A stretch of 64,000 nucleotides of DNA from Methyloversatilis sp. XJ19-49 (GTDB lineage Bacteria > Pseudomonadota > Gammaproteobacteria > Burkholderiales > Rhodocyclaceae). The notes beneath the pieces are model-generated. The model was not told the DNA's origin. It searched no databases and worked only from the letters and a program-made list of their open reading frames with translations. A program made the translations under genes and the position numbers. Below, one piece after another: positions 1 to 9,621 of this stretch (position 1 is its first letter; every line of letters begins with the position of its first letter). Location of the stretch: NCBI RefSeq assembly GCF_024580145.1, contig NZ_JANINI010000005.1:145077-209076 (forward strand). Reading direction: 5' to 3'.

Positions 1-1928
1 CCGTTGCCGCCACGCGCCGTCGCAGTGGCTTCGGCGTTCAGGTGATGCCTGGACACCAGAGGATCGTCCCGCACTGAAACGGAAACGCCCCCACCCCCAC
101 CCCCTCGCTGACCGACGCCCCGTCCATCGCCGCCGACGCCGCCCGTTGCCGATGCCGTCATGCGCATCGATGCGCCTGCGTCGCCGCCGAAAGCAGTGGC
201 TTCGGCATGACCGCCTTCACCGCCACTCCCATGACCGGTCACACTGCTGCCGGCACCACCGCCGGCGGCCGCACGCAGTTCGATCGGACGCGGGTCGAAG
301 GTCTGCTGACTGGAATGCCCCGCGTGGGCTCGCGCGTTGCCACCCTGCAACGTCGTTCCGAATTGCACGGAACCCGCGGCGCCACCGGACGCAGAGCTTG
401 AGATCAAGAGTGAGCGTGACGTCATGTCGGCCGACTCGAGCACGGACGATGCATGCCCACCCTTCGCGGCCATGCCTTCGAAGGTCTGACCGGTCTGACC
501 GCCGCTCCCGCCAGCAACATGCTGGGACAGACTGACGCTTCCGAAAGCCCGCACAGCCACCGCATTGAGGAGGTGAGCATCGCCGCCGTCACCACCCCGA
601 GCGCCGTCATGACCGTCGCCCCCGCGCCCTCCGGTCGCAGACGCACTTAAGCGGGCGTCGCCCGCTGCGGCTTCCACATAACCCCGTATCTGTGTCACGT
701 CCGCGCCGCGCCCTGCCGTGCGTCCGCCTCCGTAGGCATGCCCGCCATCACCTCCGCGCGCAGAAACACTGAGGTTGGTGGCCTCGTCGAACGTGTTGCG
801 AACGGACCCGGATGCACTGGCGCTGCCGCCTGCGGCGCCATCCCCGGCCTGAGAGGCGCTGCCGCCGCCACCACCATGCCCCCCGAATGCCTCACTGGTC
901 GCTCTCAAACCGCTGCCTGCATGAATGTCGAGCAGGCTGCTGGCAGTAGCACCGCTGCTCGCGAGACCGGAGTTGCTGTCACCTCCATGGCCACCACGGG
1001 CGGTCAGCCCCACATTCAGAGTGCGGGCAATGATGATCGGCGCGTCTGCGCTGCCCAGAACAAACCGAGACCCTGCTTCACCGGCGATGCCCGCGAAACT
1101 GCTGTCTGAATTTCCCGCGCTGCCGCCCCAAGCGTTCTGTGAGAGATGAAGTGAGGTGGGCCCATTGCCGCCCACCGCGTTTTCGAGAAAGACGGCTGCG
1201 CCCTGTCCTCCGGCAGCGCCAGCCTCTCCATGGCCGCCGTGACCGCCGTAAGCGGTGGCATCCACAGCAGCGAAGCCGTACTCCGGACTCGTAATGGCCC
1301 CTGCCGTCACGTGCGCTTTGCCACCCTGCCCGCCGCTGCGCCCGAGCCCGAACGCCCGCCCGCCGTCACCGCCCCGGGCTTCTGCCCGCGCCTGTACCGA
1401 GTTGGCCGTTGCGGATCCTGCCACCGCATTCGCCGTCGCATTGCCGCCGGCCCCGCCGTGCCCGCCCTCGCCGGCGCCTGCTCCTCCATCCGCGCCACCC
1501 CGCCCGGCATCGCCACCGCGACCGCCCTTTGCGTCCGCCCCGGATACGGCGGACAAGCTGTCGAGCCCGGTATGAACCGCGACATCGGCAAGGCCGCCTG
1601 CGCCGCCGTCGCCGCCCCGCCCCCCGGCCTTCAGCGCGGAGCCGGCCGCGCCGTCTCCGCCGTGACCGCCCCCGCCAGCGCTCGCCGTGCCTGAATTCGA
1701 TTCATCGGCGTTCGGCCCGACGCGGAGCGACACCGACTCACCGGCCCCACCCGATTCTCCGGCCTGGCCCGCCACCGCGCCGGAGGCCCCCGGCAAGCCG
1801 GCCGCGCCCCCGGAATTCTCTGACGCGGCGAAAACCGACCCGGTACCGAGCGCCAGCAGCAGCGACAGCAGAACGGAGGACGTCGGAGAACGGCCGGTGC
1901 GCAGGTGGTCCGGAACGGTTCGTGGCAT
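1..1928 (-). CDS. Gly/Ala-rich secreted repeat protein, C-terminus beyond window
   Basis: An uninterrupted minus-strand frame starts at ATG 1928 and stays open to base 1, so at least 642 residues are visible and the C-terminus is missing. The N-terminus is a signal peptide (basic start, then SVLLSLLLALGTGSVFA, likely cleaved before ASENSG). The rest is low complexity, dominated by Gly and Ala, with recurrent GG-H/D/A-GG clusters separated by short non-repetitive stretches such as FLENAVGGNG. The composition recalls bacterial surface or adhesin-like glycine-rich proteins; mycobacterial PE_PGRS similarity is compositional only. Two PEP-CTERM genes nearby make a C-terminal sorting signal possible, but that end cannot be seen. 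I found no sigma-54 element upstream on this strand. Function unknown. Confidence 0.8.
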   Translation of the reverse strand, partial: MPRTVPDHLRTGRSPTSSVLLSLLLALGTGSVFAASENSGGAAGLPGASGAVAGQAGESGGAGESVSLRVGPNADESNSGTASAGGGGHGGDGAAGSALKAGGRGGDGGAGGLADVAVHTGLDSLSAVSGADAKGGRGGDAGRGGADGGAGAGEGGHGGAGGNATANAVAGSATANSVQARAEARGGDGGRAFGLGRSGGQGGKAHVTAGAITSPEYGFAAVDATAYGGHGGHGEAGAAGGQGAAVFLENAVGGNGPTSLHLSQNAWGGSAGNSDSSFAGIAGEAGSRFVLGSADAPIIIARTLNVGLTARGGHGGDSNSGLASSGATASSLLDIHAGSGLRATSEAFGGHGGGGGSASQAGDGAAGGSASASGSVRNTFDEATNLSVSARGGDGGHAYGGGRTAGRGADVTQIRGYVEAAAGDARLSASATGGRGGDGHDGARGGDGGDAHLLNAVAVRAFGSVSLSQHVAGGSGGQTGQTFEGMAAKGGHASSVLESADMTSRSLLISSSASGGAAGSVQFGTTLQGGNARAHAGHSSQQTFDPRPIELRAAAGGGAGSSVTGHGSGGEGGHAEATAFGGDAGASMRMTASATGGVGGDGRGVGQRGGGGGGVSVSVRDDPLVSRHHLNAEATATARGGN

Positions 1929-2081
1929 GACGGCTTCCTGTCGGTGAGTTCATGCCCGGCGAGCAGGCATCGATATCGGTCGACAGGGTATGCACGCTTC
2001 TTGAAGGTTTCACGACAATGGCCTGAAACAGCGGCGCCACGAGTCAAGAAAACTCAACCGAAGTCTGGAAAGGACGCGGTC

Positions 2082-4826
2082 CTAGGCTTGCATGCTGTCG
2101 CGTGCCGGCAGGGGCGGGGAAAACAGACGCAATTTTTCCACCAGTTCGACCTGACTGATCGGCTTGCTCAGATAGTCGTCCATGCCGGCTTCAAGACACA
2201 GTTCGCGGTCGCCCTGCATGGAGTTGGCAGTCATCGCGATGATCGGCACTCGCGCCAGGCCGCATTCGGCTTCGTGGGCTCGGATCAGCCGGGTGGCTTC
2301 GATGCCTCCCATGACCGGCATCTGCATGTCCATCAGGACCAGGTCATATCGCTCGCCCGCGCCGAGCCGACCCACGGCCTCCCGGCCATGCACGGCCAGC
2401 GTGACCGTGTGCCCCCACTTTTCCAGCAGCCGGATTGCAAGTTGCTGATTGACCGGATTGTCTTCAACCAGCAGTACATCGAGAACACGTTCCGCGGCTC
2501 GCGGCTGCGCGGCTTGAGCGCGGCTCGGCACAGCGGCCATGTCCATGCCCAGCGCGCGTTTCACGCCCTGGAGCACATCGACATCGGTCAGCGGCTTGGT
2601 CAGGTAACCGTTCAACTGCAGGCCGCGGGCGCGTTCCGCATCGTTCTTCAGCGGGCCGGTCGAGAGGATCAGCATAGGCGTGCTTCGCAGATCTGGCTGC
2701 TCGCGCATCCACGCCGCCAGGGTGAGGCCATCCATTTCCGGCATCTGCTGGTCGATCAGCACCAGATCCGGCCGGCAGTCGTGGCGAATGCACAGATCCT
2801 GAGCCTCCGCCCCGGAACCGGCTGCTGTCGCCTGCATGCCCCAGCCAGCCAGTTGACGCCGGAGAATCTCGCGCATGACGGCATTGTCATCGACCACCAG
2901 CACCCGCTTGCCGGCCAACGGTTCGGTCGCCGGCGGCGTGACCGGTGTGGCATCCAAGCCCAGCAGCACTGTGAAGTGAAAAGTACTGCCCTTGCCCACT
3001 TCACTGTCGACACTCATGCGGCCACCCATCAGCTCGACCAGACGGCTCGAGATCGACAGCCCGAGACCCGTGCCGCCGTATCGGCGGGTGGTTGACTGAT
3101 CTGCCTGAGAGAAGGCCTCGAAAATGCTGTCGAGCTTGTCGGCGGGGATGCCGATGCCCGTATCGCGCACCGCCACCTGCACGGTGACCGCCGCATCGGT
3201 TTGCGCCTCGACAGCCAGCGTCACCACAATTTCGCCGCTGGCAGTGAACTTGATGGCATTGCCGACCAGATTGATCAACACCTGACGCAGACGCGTCGGA
3301 TCGCCCAGCACATACTGAGGCACATCGCCCGCGACGTCGCAGATCAGCTCCACGCCCTTCTGGCCGGCGCGCGGACCGAGGGTTCTGAGGGTTTCGGAAA
3401 TCGTCTGGTGCAGGCCGAAACCGACGTGTTCGAGCATCAGCTTGTTGGCTTCGATCTTCGAGAAATCGAGAATGTCGTCGAGAATGCCCAGCAAGGACTC
3501 CGCGGAGTTCTTGACGATCTTCATGTACTCCTGCCGCTCGGCCTCGGCGTCGGTGTCCAGCGCGAGATCCGTCATGCCGATGATGCCGTTCATGGGCGTT
3601 CGTATCTCGTGGCTCATGTTGGCAAGAAAGGCGCTCTTGGCCCGGCTGGCTGCCTCGGCTTCTGTCCGCTTGGCAATCAGCTCGGCTTCGACCGCCTTGC
3701 GTGCGGTGATGTCGGTTCGGATGGCGATGTACTGACGCGGGCGGCCATGCCTGTCGAGGAAAGGCACCACCGTCGACTTGACCCAGTAAAGACCGCCGTC
3801 CTTCTTCCTGTTGCAGATTTCACCTTCCCAGATTTCTCCGCGGGAGATCGTTTCCCATAGTTCCCTGTAGAAGGTGTCCGGGTGGACGCCCGACTTCAGG
3901 ATGCGGTGATTCCGGCCAAGAAGTTCTTCCGGGCCGTAGCCGGAAATGACGCAGAACTGCTGGTTGGCGTAGAGAATGGTCCCGGCCTCATCAGTGATGC
4001 TGACGATGGCATGCGCATCAAGGGCGCGCTGGCGGTCACGCAGGGCTTCAGCGTTCGCCTGCGCCAGAAGCACGGCATGGACATTCCGGCCATGCAGCCA
4101 GATCAGTGCCCCGCCAGCCGCAGCGAACACGAGCAGCAGCAGGGTGGCGAACAGGAAATGCTGCGGGTGACTGTCGTAGGACAAACCTTCGAGAGGCAGC
4201 GACATGACCTGGATCCCGCGGACATCTCCTTCCTTCCAGTCCCGCTTCGGGCTATCCGGATGGACGTTGTGGCAACCGACGCAGGACGCAGCCAGCCGGA
4301 TGGGTGCGGCGTAGCGCAACACCTTGCCGCCAGGCGCATCCTCGAGACGCAGGAACTCGTCCTTGCCACTGGCCTGGAGCGCAGCCAGCGCCTCGGTCTC
4401 GAAGGCGTCCAGCGTGACCTTGCGCCAGGGAAATGGATAGGGGCTGACCAGCCGCAGGTTCATCTCCGGGTTCGACCTGGCGATCTCATCGACCAGATCC
4501 AGCGTCATGGTGGCCGGTATGGGCAAGGCTCCGGGCCTGGACTTGTAATCGTGCGTGATCATCAGCTTCGAATGCTCACGGACAATCGGGAGCAGACGCG
4601 ACGAATAGAAATTCCGGAAGGAAATCAGCAAGTCGGCATGCGACCTCGCCAGCCGGTGCAGCGCATCTTCCTCGGTGCGCGCTGCGAGCCGGTCGGCGAG
4701 AACGTACAGACCGATCATCAGCGCGCCGATGGTGACAATCAGGATTGTGCGGAAACGCGACGGGTCGACAGTCCGCAGCACGTTGTCGGGCAGGTCGGAC
4801 TGCGGCAGGTGTGCGGAGTGCTTCAT
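2082..4826 (-). CDS. Hybrid sensor histidine kinase with c-type haem (Tll0287-like/DUF3365) input domain
   Basis: This 914-residue protein has TM1 at about 26-45, a periplasmic DUF3365/Tll0287-like domain, TM2 at about 223-245, PAS at about 268-385, HisKA with phospho-acceptor His406 in MSHEIRTP, HATPase at about 505-622 (N box [22 protein letters not shown]), and two receiver domains with Asp692 and Asp833. The input domain contains CVGCH (Cys182, Cys185, His186), a c-type haem attachment motif, so redox, gas or small-ligand sensing is likely. There is no Hpt domain, so a separate phosphotransfer protein or direct signalling is expected. No response regulator lies next to it, so the target is unknown. 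It is a LuxQ/BarA-like architecture. Confidence 0.9.
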   Translation of the reverse strand: MKHSAHLPQSDLPDNVLRTVDPSRFRTILIVTIGALMIGLYVLADRLAARTEEDALHRLARSHADLLISFRNFYSSRLLPIVREHSKLMITHDYKSRPGALPIPATMTLDLVDEIARSNPEMNLRLVSPYPFPWRKVTLDAFETEALAALQASGKDEFLRLEDAPGGKVLRYAAPIRLAASCVGCHNVHPDSPKRDWKEGDVRGIQVMSLPLEGLSYDSHPQHFLFATLLLLVFAAAGGALIWLHGRNVHAVLLAQANAEALRDRQRALDAHAIVSITDEAGTILYANQQFCVISGYGPEELLGRNHRILKSGVHPDTFYRELWETISRGEIWEGEICNRKKDGGLYWVKSTVVPFLDRHGRPRQYIAIRTDITARKAVEAELIAKRTEAEAASRAKSAFLANMSHEIRTPMNGIIGMTDLALDTDAEAERQEYMKIVKNSAESLLGILDDILDFSKIEANKLMLEHVGFGLHQTISETLRTLGPRAGQKGVELICDVAGDVPQYVLGDPTRLRQVLINLVGNAIKFTASGEIVVTLAVEAQTDAAVTVQVAVRDTGIGIPADKLDSIFEAFSQADQSTTRRYGGTGLGLSISSRLVELMGGRMSVDSEVGKGSTFHFTVLLGLDATPVTPPATEPLAGKRVLVVDDNAVMREILRRQLAGWGMQATAAGSGAEAQDLCIRHDCRPDLVLIDQQMPEMDGLTLAAWMREQPDLRSTPMLILSTGPLKNDAERARGLQLNGYLTKPLTDVDVLQGVKRALGMDMAAVPSRAQAAQPRAAERVLDVLLVEDNPVNQQLAIRLLEKWGHTVTLAVHGREAVGRLGAGERYDLVLMDMQMPVMGGIEATRLIRAHEAECGLARVPIIAMTANSMQGDRELCLEAGMDDYLSKPISQVELVEKLRLFSPPLPARDSMQA

Positions 4827-4889
4827 GCTGGTTCAGGCTGTCGCGTGTCTGGGTGATCTCGACCGACCGCTTTGCGCCGTCAGGAAAAT

Positions 4890-4942
4890 GGAGCCGATCC
4901 CGATGGCAAGGGAATCTGCTGTCCGTCCTGTTTATCGGCTCC
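4890..4942. repeat. 9-bp inverted repeat upstream of the hybrid kinase
   Basis: GGAGCCGAT at 4890-4898 is repeated inverted as ATCGGCTCC at 4934-4942, about 65 bases upstream of the kinase start at 4826. The wide 35-base spacing makes it a weak operator candidate, and it could be chance in GC-rich DNA. Confidence 0.25.
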
Positions 4943-4990
4943 GGAACGGAGAAACATTAGGGGGGAGCAATCGCCCTGGCGCTGCTCCGA

Positions 4991-5467
4991 CTACCGCGCC
5001 CTGCGTTTCACCCGGCCCCGCCCCGGCACCGTCGCCGGCTTGTCCGGCAGGCCGAGCGCGGCGCGCGACAGGCGGTCGGCATCGCGGTTGCGGTGGCGTG
5101 GCACCCATTCCAGGCTGACCGATTCGAAGCGGGCGAGCAGCGCTTCGATATGCACGACCCGTTCGAGCAGCGGCACGACGGCGGTGCGCTGTTCGCCGCG
5201 CAGGTGACGAACAACGAAGTCGCTGTCGCCGGTCACGGTGAGCCGTCGCGCACCTTCGGCGTGGGCGCGGTCGAGCGCCGCTCCGAGCGCCTCGAGTTCG
5301 GCTTCGTTGCTGCAGCCGTAACGGCTGCCGGCCAGCGACAGCTCGATGCGCCGGCCCTCCGGCGACACCAGCAGCGCGCCGAGGCCGAGGCGGCCGGGAT
5401 TGGGCAGCGCACAGCCGTCGAACCACAGTTGCCAGGCGGCGGATGCCAGGGCCGGATCCACTGACAT
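4991..5467 (-). CDS. RNase HI-like protein
   Basis: A 158-residue RNase H fold protein if started at ATG 5467 (MSVDPALAS). The four carboxylates of the RNase HI active site are recognisable: Asp17 in WFDG, Glu57 in NEAELEAL, Asp81 in GDSDF and Asp131 in HRNRDADRLS. This suggests cleavage of RNA in RNA/DNA hybrids. It is close to the usual length of RnhA but divergent, and resembles the reverse-transcriptase-like RNase HI group rather than housekeeping RnhA. Longer starts at 5494 and 5554 are possible, and none has a clear Shine-Dalgarno sequence; I chose 5467 because the fold begins there. The C-terminus is basic. Confidence 0.8.
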   Translation of the reverse strand: MSVDPALASAAWQLWFDGCALPNPGRLGLGALLVSPEGRRIELSLAGSRYGCSNEAELEALGAALDRAHAEGARRLTVTGDSDFVVRHLRGEQRTAVVPLLERVVHIEALLARFESVSLEWVPRHRNRDADRLSRAALGLPDKPATVPGRGRVKRRAR

Positions 5468-5584
5468 GAGGGGGGGCCTGAAATGCGAAAGCACCATGAT
5501 CGCACAGGGCCAAGTGTCGCCCTGCTTTACACCCCGCCTGCATGACATGAGCAAGCGACTGAATCGATGAAACTTTTCTTCAAA

Positions 5585-5600
5585 TGGTCCGACATTTGCT
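5585..5600 (+). promoter_or_regulatory. Candidate sigma-54 (-24/-12) promoter of PEP-CTERM gene
   Basis: TGGTCCGACATTTGCT matches the RpoN consensus TGGCACGN4TTGCW at the invariant GG and GC with correct spacing; two bases differ. The -12 G is 41 bases before the ATG at 5639, predicting a leader of about 28 nt. Confidence 0.65.
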
Positions 5601-5638
5601 TAGCACCCAAACAACCCTGGAACGGAGGCTGAAAAACG

Positions 5639-6304
5639 ATGACACCTACCATCCTCACACTGTACGCATTTGTTCTGCCCGCCCTGCTGGCGGTCAGCTT
5701 CACCGCGAGAGCCGACGTGCTTGCATCGAGCACCTTCGACACCGATGCCGAAGGCTGGACCTTCATCAATGATGCCCGCAATTTCGGCTGGTCCGGCTCA
5801 AACGGCAATCCCGGCGGCAACGTCGGTGCGGTCGACATCGGCACTGGCGAAACCTGGTACTACGTTGCACCCACGAGCTTTCTCGGAGACATGTCTGCGG
5901 CCTTCGGCGGCATGTTGAGCTACGACCTTCGCCAGGAGCGGACGACCGGGCAGTTCGACAACAGCGATGTCATCCTGATCGGTGGCGGGCTCACGCTGGT
6001 ATTTGAGTTCGACTACAACCCGGGTACGGACTGGACGGGCTACAGTGTCAAGCTGGTCAGCGGAACGGGATGGCGTGTGGGGAATGTTCTTGGCGCGAAC
6101 GCCGGTGACAGCGATTTCGCGACTGTGCTTGGCGACTTGACGGCGCTTTACATCCGCGGCGAATATCGCAACGTGAGCGGATTCGACAACAGTCGCCTCG
6201 ACAACGTGTTCCTGACCGCCGCACCCGTGCCGGAACCGGCGTCCGCTGCGCTGCTGCTGGCCGGCCTGGTGCTGACCGGCGTTGCGGCGCGCCGCCGCTC
6301 TTGA
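5639..6304 (+). CDS. PEP-CTERM sorting-signal exported protein, laminin-B-like domain
   Basis: A 221-residue exported protein. The signal peptide is residues 1-25 (cleavage after TARA). The body resembles the beta-rich laminin-B/domain IV type found in several PEP-CTERM proteins ([13 protein letters not shown], then [11 protein letters not shown]). The C-terminus is a complete PEP-CTERM tripartite signal: VPEP, a hydrophobic helix ([16 protein letters not shown]) and terminal ARRRS. Such proteins are expected to be processed by exosortase and released into or linked with the extracellular matrix. GGAGG lies about 9 bases before the ATG. A sigma-54 element sits 41 bases upstream, as in the second PEP-CTERM gene here. 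The substrate is unknown. Confidence 0.88.
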   Translation: MTPTILTLYAFVLPALLAVSFTARADVLASSTFDTDAEGWTFINDARNFGWSGSNGNPGGNVGAVDIGTGETWYYVAPTSFLGDMSAAFGGMLSYDLRQERTTGQFDNSDVILIGGGLTLVFEFDYNPGTDWTGYSVKLVSGTGWRVGNVLGANAGDSDFATVLGDLTALYIRGEYRNVSGFDNSRLDNVFLTAAPVPEPASAALLLAGLVLTGVAARRRS

Positions 6305-6319
6305 TCCGTCCCCATCACC

Positions 6320-6338
6320 GTGCGCCGCGTCGGCGCAC
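6320..6338 (+). terminator. Perfect 8-bp hairpin between PEP-CTERM gene and fabI
   Basis: GTGCGCCG, a 3-base loop and CGGCGCAC form a perfect stem just after the PEP-CTERM gene. No U-tract follows, so it could be a weak or Rho-assisted terminator or a regulatory element of the fabI promoter. Confidence 0.4.
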
Positions 6339-6352
6339 GGGCCGGCTTCCCC

Positions 6353-6358
6353 TATAAT
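6353..6358 (+). promoter_or_regulatory. Candidate -10 element of fabI
   Basis: A perfect TATAAT lies 47 bases before the fabI ATG. No good -35 hexamer is found at 16-18 bases upstream, so the promoter call rests on the -10 alone. Confidence 0.35.
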
Positions 6359-6404
6359 CCGCCCTCCCCCGACCGGCTGCAGGCCGGGATACTGGAGACG
6401 CACC

Positions 6405-7190
6405 ATGGGCTTTCTCGCCGGCAAGAAAATACTGATCACCGGACTGTTGTCCAATCGCTCGATCGCCTATGGCATCGCCCAGGCCTGTCATCGCGAAGGC
6501 GCGGAACTGGCGTTCACTTACCAGAACGAGCGCTTCACCGATCGCGTCACCAAGATGGCGGGGGATTTCGGCTCGTCGATGGTGTTCGCCTGCGATGTGG
6601 CGGACGACGCGCAGATCGCCGGGCTGTTCGAGCAGCTGGCGACGAAGTGGGACGGGCTGGACGGCCTGGTGCATTCGATCGCCTTCGCCCCCGGCGAGGC
6701 GCTGGACGGCGACTTTCTCGACGGCCTGTCTCGCGAAGCCTTCCGTACGGCGCATGAAGTCAGCGCCTACAGCTTCCCGGCGCTGTGCAAGGCGGCGCGC
6801 CCGATGATGCAGGGGCGCAACGGCTCGGTGCTGACCTTGTCCTACCTCGGCGCCGTGCGTGCGCTCCCCAATTACAACGTGATGGGGCTCGCCAAGGCCA
6901 GCCTGGAAGCATCCGTGCGCTACCTCGCTGCCAGCCTCGGCCCGCAGGGCATCCGCGCGAACGCCGTGTCGGCCGGGCCGATCAAGACGCTCGCTGCCTC
7001 GGGCATCGGCAACTTCGGCAAGTTGCTCGCCTACAACGAAAAGAATGCACCGCTGCGCCGCAACGTGACGATCCAGGAAGTGGGCAATGTCGCCGCCTTC
7101 CTGCTGTCGGATCTCGCCAGCGGCGTGACCGGTGAAATCACTTATGTAGACGGCGGTTTCAGCCAGACCGCGCTGAGCGCCGTCGACTGA
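6405..7190 (+). CDS. fabI: Enoyl-[acyl-carrier-protein] reductase (NADH) FabI
   Basis: A 261-residue short-chain dehydrogenase of the FabI type, which reduces enoyl-ACP in the last step of each fatty acid elongation cycle. The dinucleotide-binding segment is [11 protein letters not shown] (13-23). Catalytic Tyr147, Tyr157 and Lys164 are visible in [19 protein letters not shown], with the FabI-specific spacing. The frame is open further upstream, but ATG 6405 fits the family N-terminus ([13 protein letters not shown]) and is preceded by GGAG. It is probably monocistronic: a REP-like palindrome follows and an unrelated lipoprotein gene comes next. Confidence 0.97.
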   Translation: MGFLAGKKILITGLLSNRSIAYGIAQACHREGAELAFTYQNERFTDRVTKMAGDFGSSMVFACDVADDAQIAGLFEQLATKWDGLDGLVHSIAFAPGEALDGDFLDGLSREAFRTAHEVSAYSFPALCKAARPMMQGRNGSVLTLSYLGAVRALPNYNVMGLAKASLEASVRYLAASLGPQGIRANAVSAGPIKTLAASGIGNFGKLLAYNEKNAPLRRNVTIQEVGNVAAFLLSDLASGVTGEITYVDGGFSQTALSAVD

Positions 7191-7204
7191 GTCCGCGCCC
7201 GACG

Positions 7205-7337
7205 TGTGGGAGCGGCTGTGGGAGCGGCGGCCTCGCCGCGATGGATGCCGCGATAATCGTTGATCAACGTGCCGATCGCGGCGAGGCCGCCGCTCCCACA
7301 TGAATCGCCGCTCCCACACGGGCCGCCGCTCCCACAC
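7205..7337. repeat. REP-like palindromic element, copy A
   Basis: Near-perfect 26-base arms at 7217-7242 and 7275-7300 (core GTGGGAGCGGCGGCC, then TCGCCGCGAT) form a long stem, flanked by extra half-copies of the GCCGCTCCCAC unit at 7305-7337. The loop contains TGATCAACG. Copies B and C lie at about 13.2 and 27.6 kb. This is typical of dispersed intergenic REP/BIME elements. Confidence 0.8.
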
Positions 7338-7464
7338 TTCGCCGGTCGCACAGGCCGCGGCTGCACAAGGTTGAACGCGCCGTCACATCCAGCCTGTATT
7401 GTTCTTGCATCCGGGGCATTCGCCCCCAACTACCGTCATGTTCAAACGGTTCCGGAGGCAGGCT

Positions 7465-8088
7465 ATGCGCAAGATGTGGATGTCACTGTTGGCGCTTCTC
7501 ACCGTCACGCTGCTGTCGGGCTGCGGCTACAACACGCTGCAGTCGGGCGACGAGCAGGTGAAGGCGGCGTGGTCGGAGGTGCTGAACCAGTATCAGCGCC
7601 GCGCCGACCTCATCCCGAATCTGGTCAATACGGTCAAGGGTTTCGCGGAACAGGAGAAGGACATCCTGATCCGCGTGACCGAAGCGCGGGCCAAGGTCGG
7701 TGCCATCCAGGCCACGCCCGAACTGATCAACGATCCGCAGGCGTTCGCGAAATTCCAGGCCGCCCAGGGCGAGATGGGCAGTGCACTGTCGCGCCTGCTG
7801 GTGGTCGCCGAGAACTACCCGCAGCTCAAGTCGGACGCCAACTTCCGCGACCTGCAGGCGCAGCTCGAAGGCACGGAAAACCGCATCACCGTGGCGCGCA
7901 ACCGCTACATCAAATCGGTGCAGGACTACAACGTGACGGTGCGCTCCTTCCCGAGCAACCTGACGGCAATGATGTTCGGGCATGACGTGAAGCCGAACTT
8001 CACGGTCGAGAACGAGGCCGAGATTGCCCGCCCGCCGACGGTGGATTTCGGCACCGCGCCGGCGAAGCCGGCCGGCGCCGCACAGTGA
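7465..8088 (+). CDS. LemA family lipoprotein
   Basis: A 207-residue LemA-family protein. ATG 7465 follows GGAGG and gives a lipoprotein signal with lipobox LLSGC (Cys20), so it is probably anchored to an envelope membrane facing the periplasm. The helical LemA core is evident (EQVKAAWSEVLNQYQRRADLIPNLVNTVKGFA and later NRYIKSVQDYNV). It lies 16 bases ahead of two TPM-domain genes, a recurrent LemA-TPM-TPM arrangement in proteobacteria thought to act in envelope quality control. The molecular function of LemA is not established. The C-terminus is Pro/Ala-rich. Confidence 0.9.
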   Translation: MRKMWMSLLALLTVTLLSGCGYNTLQSGDEQVKAAWSEVLNQYQRRADLIPNLVNTVKGFAEQEKDILIRVTEARAKVGAIQATPELINDPQAFAKFQAAQGEMGSALSRLLVVAENYPQLKSDANFRDLQAQLEGTENRITVARNRYIKSVQDYNVTVRSFPSNLTAMMFGHDVKPNFTVENEAEIARPPTVDFGTAPAKPAGAAQ

Positions 8089-8104
8089 GCCGGCAGTGAC
8101 CCTG

Positions 8105-8941
8105 ATGTCCGGCCTGCGCACCGCATGCGGCGCGCTGCTGCTGTTCGCTGCACTGGCCTTCGCGCAGCTGGCGGTGCCGCCGCTGAGTGCGCGCGTCACC
8201 GACCAGACCGGCACTTTGAGCCCGGCCACGACGGCCGCGCTTGAACAGTCTCTGGCGGCCTTCGAGGCACGCAAGGGCAGCCAGATTGCGGTGCTCGTCG
8301 TGCCGACGACTGCGCCGGAAACGATCGAGCAGTACGCACTGCGCGTCGCCGAAACCTGGAAGCTCGGCCGCCAGGGCGTCGACGATGGCGCGCTTTTGCT
8401 GGTGGCCAAGGACGATCGCGCGCTGCGCATCGAGGTCGGGTACGGGCTGGAAGGCGCGCTCAGCGACATCACCGCCAAGCGGATCATTGCCGAAATCATC
8501 ACGCCGCGCTTTCGCGAAGGCGACTTCGACGGCGGCGTGCGCGCCGGCGTCGAACGCATGGTGTCGGTGATCGACGGCGAGCCGCTGCCGGCGGTGTCGC
8601 CGAAGGCGGTTCAATCGGCGGGCGACATCGAAGGCTATGTACCGGTGCTGTTCGTCATTGCGCTGGCCATGGGCGGCATCCTGCGTTCGGTGCTGGGCCG
8701 TCTGCCCGGCGCACTGGTGACCGGCGGTGCAGTCGGCTTCGTCGCCTGGCTGATGGTGGGCGCACTGGGCATTGCCATCGCCGCCGGCATCATCGCGCTG
8801 CTTGTCACGCTTTTCGGTGGCGGTGCACGCGGGCTCGGCGGCATGGGCGGCAGCGGGCGGGGTGGCGGCTTCGGTGGAGGCGGCGGTTTCGGCGGCGGTG
8901 GCGGCGGTTTCGGCGGCGGCGGCGCATCGGGTCGATGGTGA
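8105..8941 (+). CDS. TPM-domain (YgcG family) membrane protein with Gly-rich tail
   Basis: A 278-residue protein with an N-terminal signal or anchor (residues 1-23), a TPM/Repair_PSII domain at about 25-165 (RVTDQTGTLS, VGYGLEGALSD), two or three hydrophobic segments at about 178-240, and a C-terminal tail of FGGGGG repeats ending GASGRW. This is the standard YgcG-like layout: an extracytoplasmic TPM domain, a membrane hairpin and a glycine-rich tail. The family is linked to protein maintenance such as photosystem II repair in plants; the bacterial role is inferred. ATG 8105 is preferred; an in-frame GTG at 8096 is an alternative. Confidence 0.88.
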   Translation: MSGLRTACGALLLFAALAFAQLAVPPLSARVTDQTGTLSPATTAALEQSLAAFEARKGSQIAVLVVPTTAPETIEQYALRVAETWKLGRQGVDDGALLLVAKDDRALRIEVGYGLEGALSDITAKRIIAEIITPRFREGDFDGGVRAGVERMVSVIDGEPLPAVSPKAVQSAGDIEGYVPVLFVIALAMGGILRSVLGRLPGALVTGGAVGFVAWLMVGALGIAIAAGIIALLVTLFGGGARGLGGMGGSGRGGGFGGGGGFGGGGGGFGGGGASGRW

Positions 8942-8990
8942 GCACACCCATGAGCCAGCGGACGAACGAGCAAGTGAACGGAGGGAGGCC

Positions 8991-9488
8991 ATGACCGTGC
9001 TGCGCATGCTCAAGCATGCCTTCCATCTGCCCTGGCAGATGCGCCGCGCCTTTCCGGCGGAGACGCTGCGCGACATCGAACAGGCGATCACGGCCAGCGA
9101 AACGCGCCACGCGGGTGAGCTGCGTTTCGTGGTCGAGGGCGCGCAGGCTCCGCTGGCGGTGTGGCGCGGCCAGACCGCACGAGAGCGCGCGATCGAGGTG
9201 TTTTCGCTGCTGCGCATCTGGGACACGGCGCACAACAACGGCGTGCTGGTCTACCTGCAGATGGCCGACCACGACATCGAAATCGTCGCAGACCGCGGCA
9301 TCCGCGCCCGCGTCGGCGACGCCGAATGGGCGGTGCTGTGCCAGCAGCTCGAAGCACGCTTCGCGCGCGGCGAATTCCGCGCCGGCGCGCTGGAGTGCGT
9401 CGAGGCGGTCACGCAGGCGCTGGCGCGCCACTTCCCGCCCGACGGCCACCCGCACAACGAACTGCCGGACCGGGTGGTTCTGCTGTAG
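8991..9488 (+). CDS. Second TPM-domain protein
   Basis: A 165-residue protein beginning MTVLRMLKHAF after a strong GGGAGG ribosome site. It carries one TPM domain (ERAIEVFSLLRIWDT, then NNGVLVYLQMADHDIEIVADRGI and EWAVLCQQLEARF) without a signal peptide or clear membrane helix. This short type usually follows a YgcG-like partner and LemA, as here. It is probably a soluble partner in the same envelope-related complex, but the biochemistry is unknown. Confidence 0.85.
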   Translation: MTVLRMLKHAFHLPWQMRRAFPAETLRDIEQAITASETRHAGELRFVVEGAQAPLAVWRGQTARERAIEVFSLLRIWDTAHNNGVLVYLQMADHDIEIVADRGIRARVGDAEWAVLCQQLEARFARGEFRAGALECVEAVTQALARHFPPDGHPHNELPDRVVLL

Positions 9489-9621
9489 AAGCCGGCCGGC
9501 ATCCGCCGGCGCAACCAACCCGTCGATCCGTTGCCCAAGCGCGGACTGTCACGACCGGCCGGGTAAAATCCGCCCATCGGGCCTGTACGGCGCACCCTTG
9601 CAGTCCCTCTCGGAGAAAGAT

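Noticed and set aside
1-1928. Mycobacterial PE_PGRS origin for the Gly-rich protein
   Set aside because: Only composition is shared; there is no PE domain, and a Gram-negative type signal peptide is present.
1986-2003. Sigma-54-like GCACGCTTCTTGA element upstream of the Gly-rich gene
   Set aside because: It lies on the plus strand, pointing away from the Gly-rich gene, with no plus-strand gene after it, and lacks the -24 GG.
1905-4856. Long plus-strand open frames opposite the hybrid kinase
   Set aside because: They are antisense shadows in GC-rich DNA; the minus strand encodes an intact multi-domain kinase.
4966-4981. CGCCAGGGCGATTGCT on the minus strand upstream of the hybrid kinase as a sigma-54 promoter
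   Set aside because: The -12 half fits, but the essential second G of the -24 GG is replaced by C.
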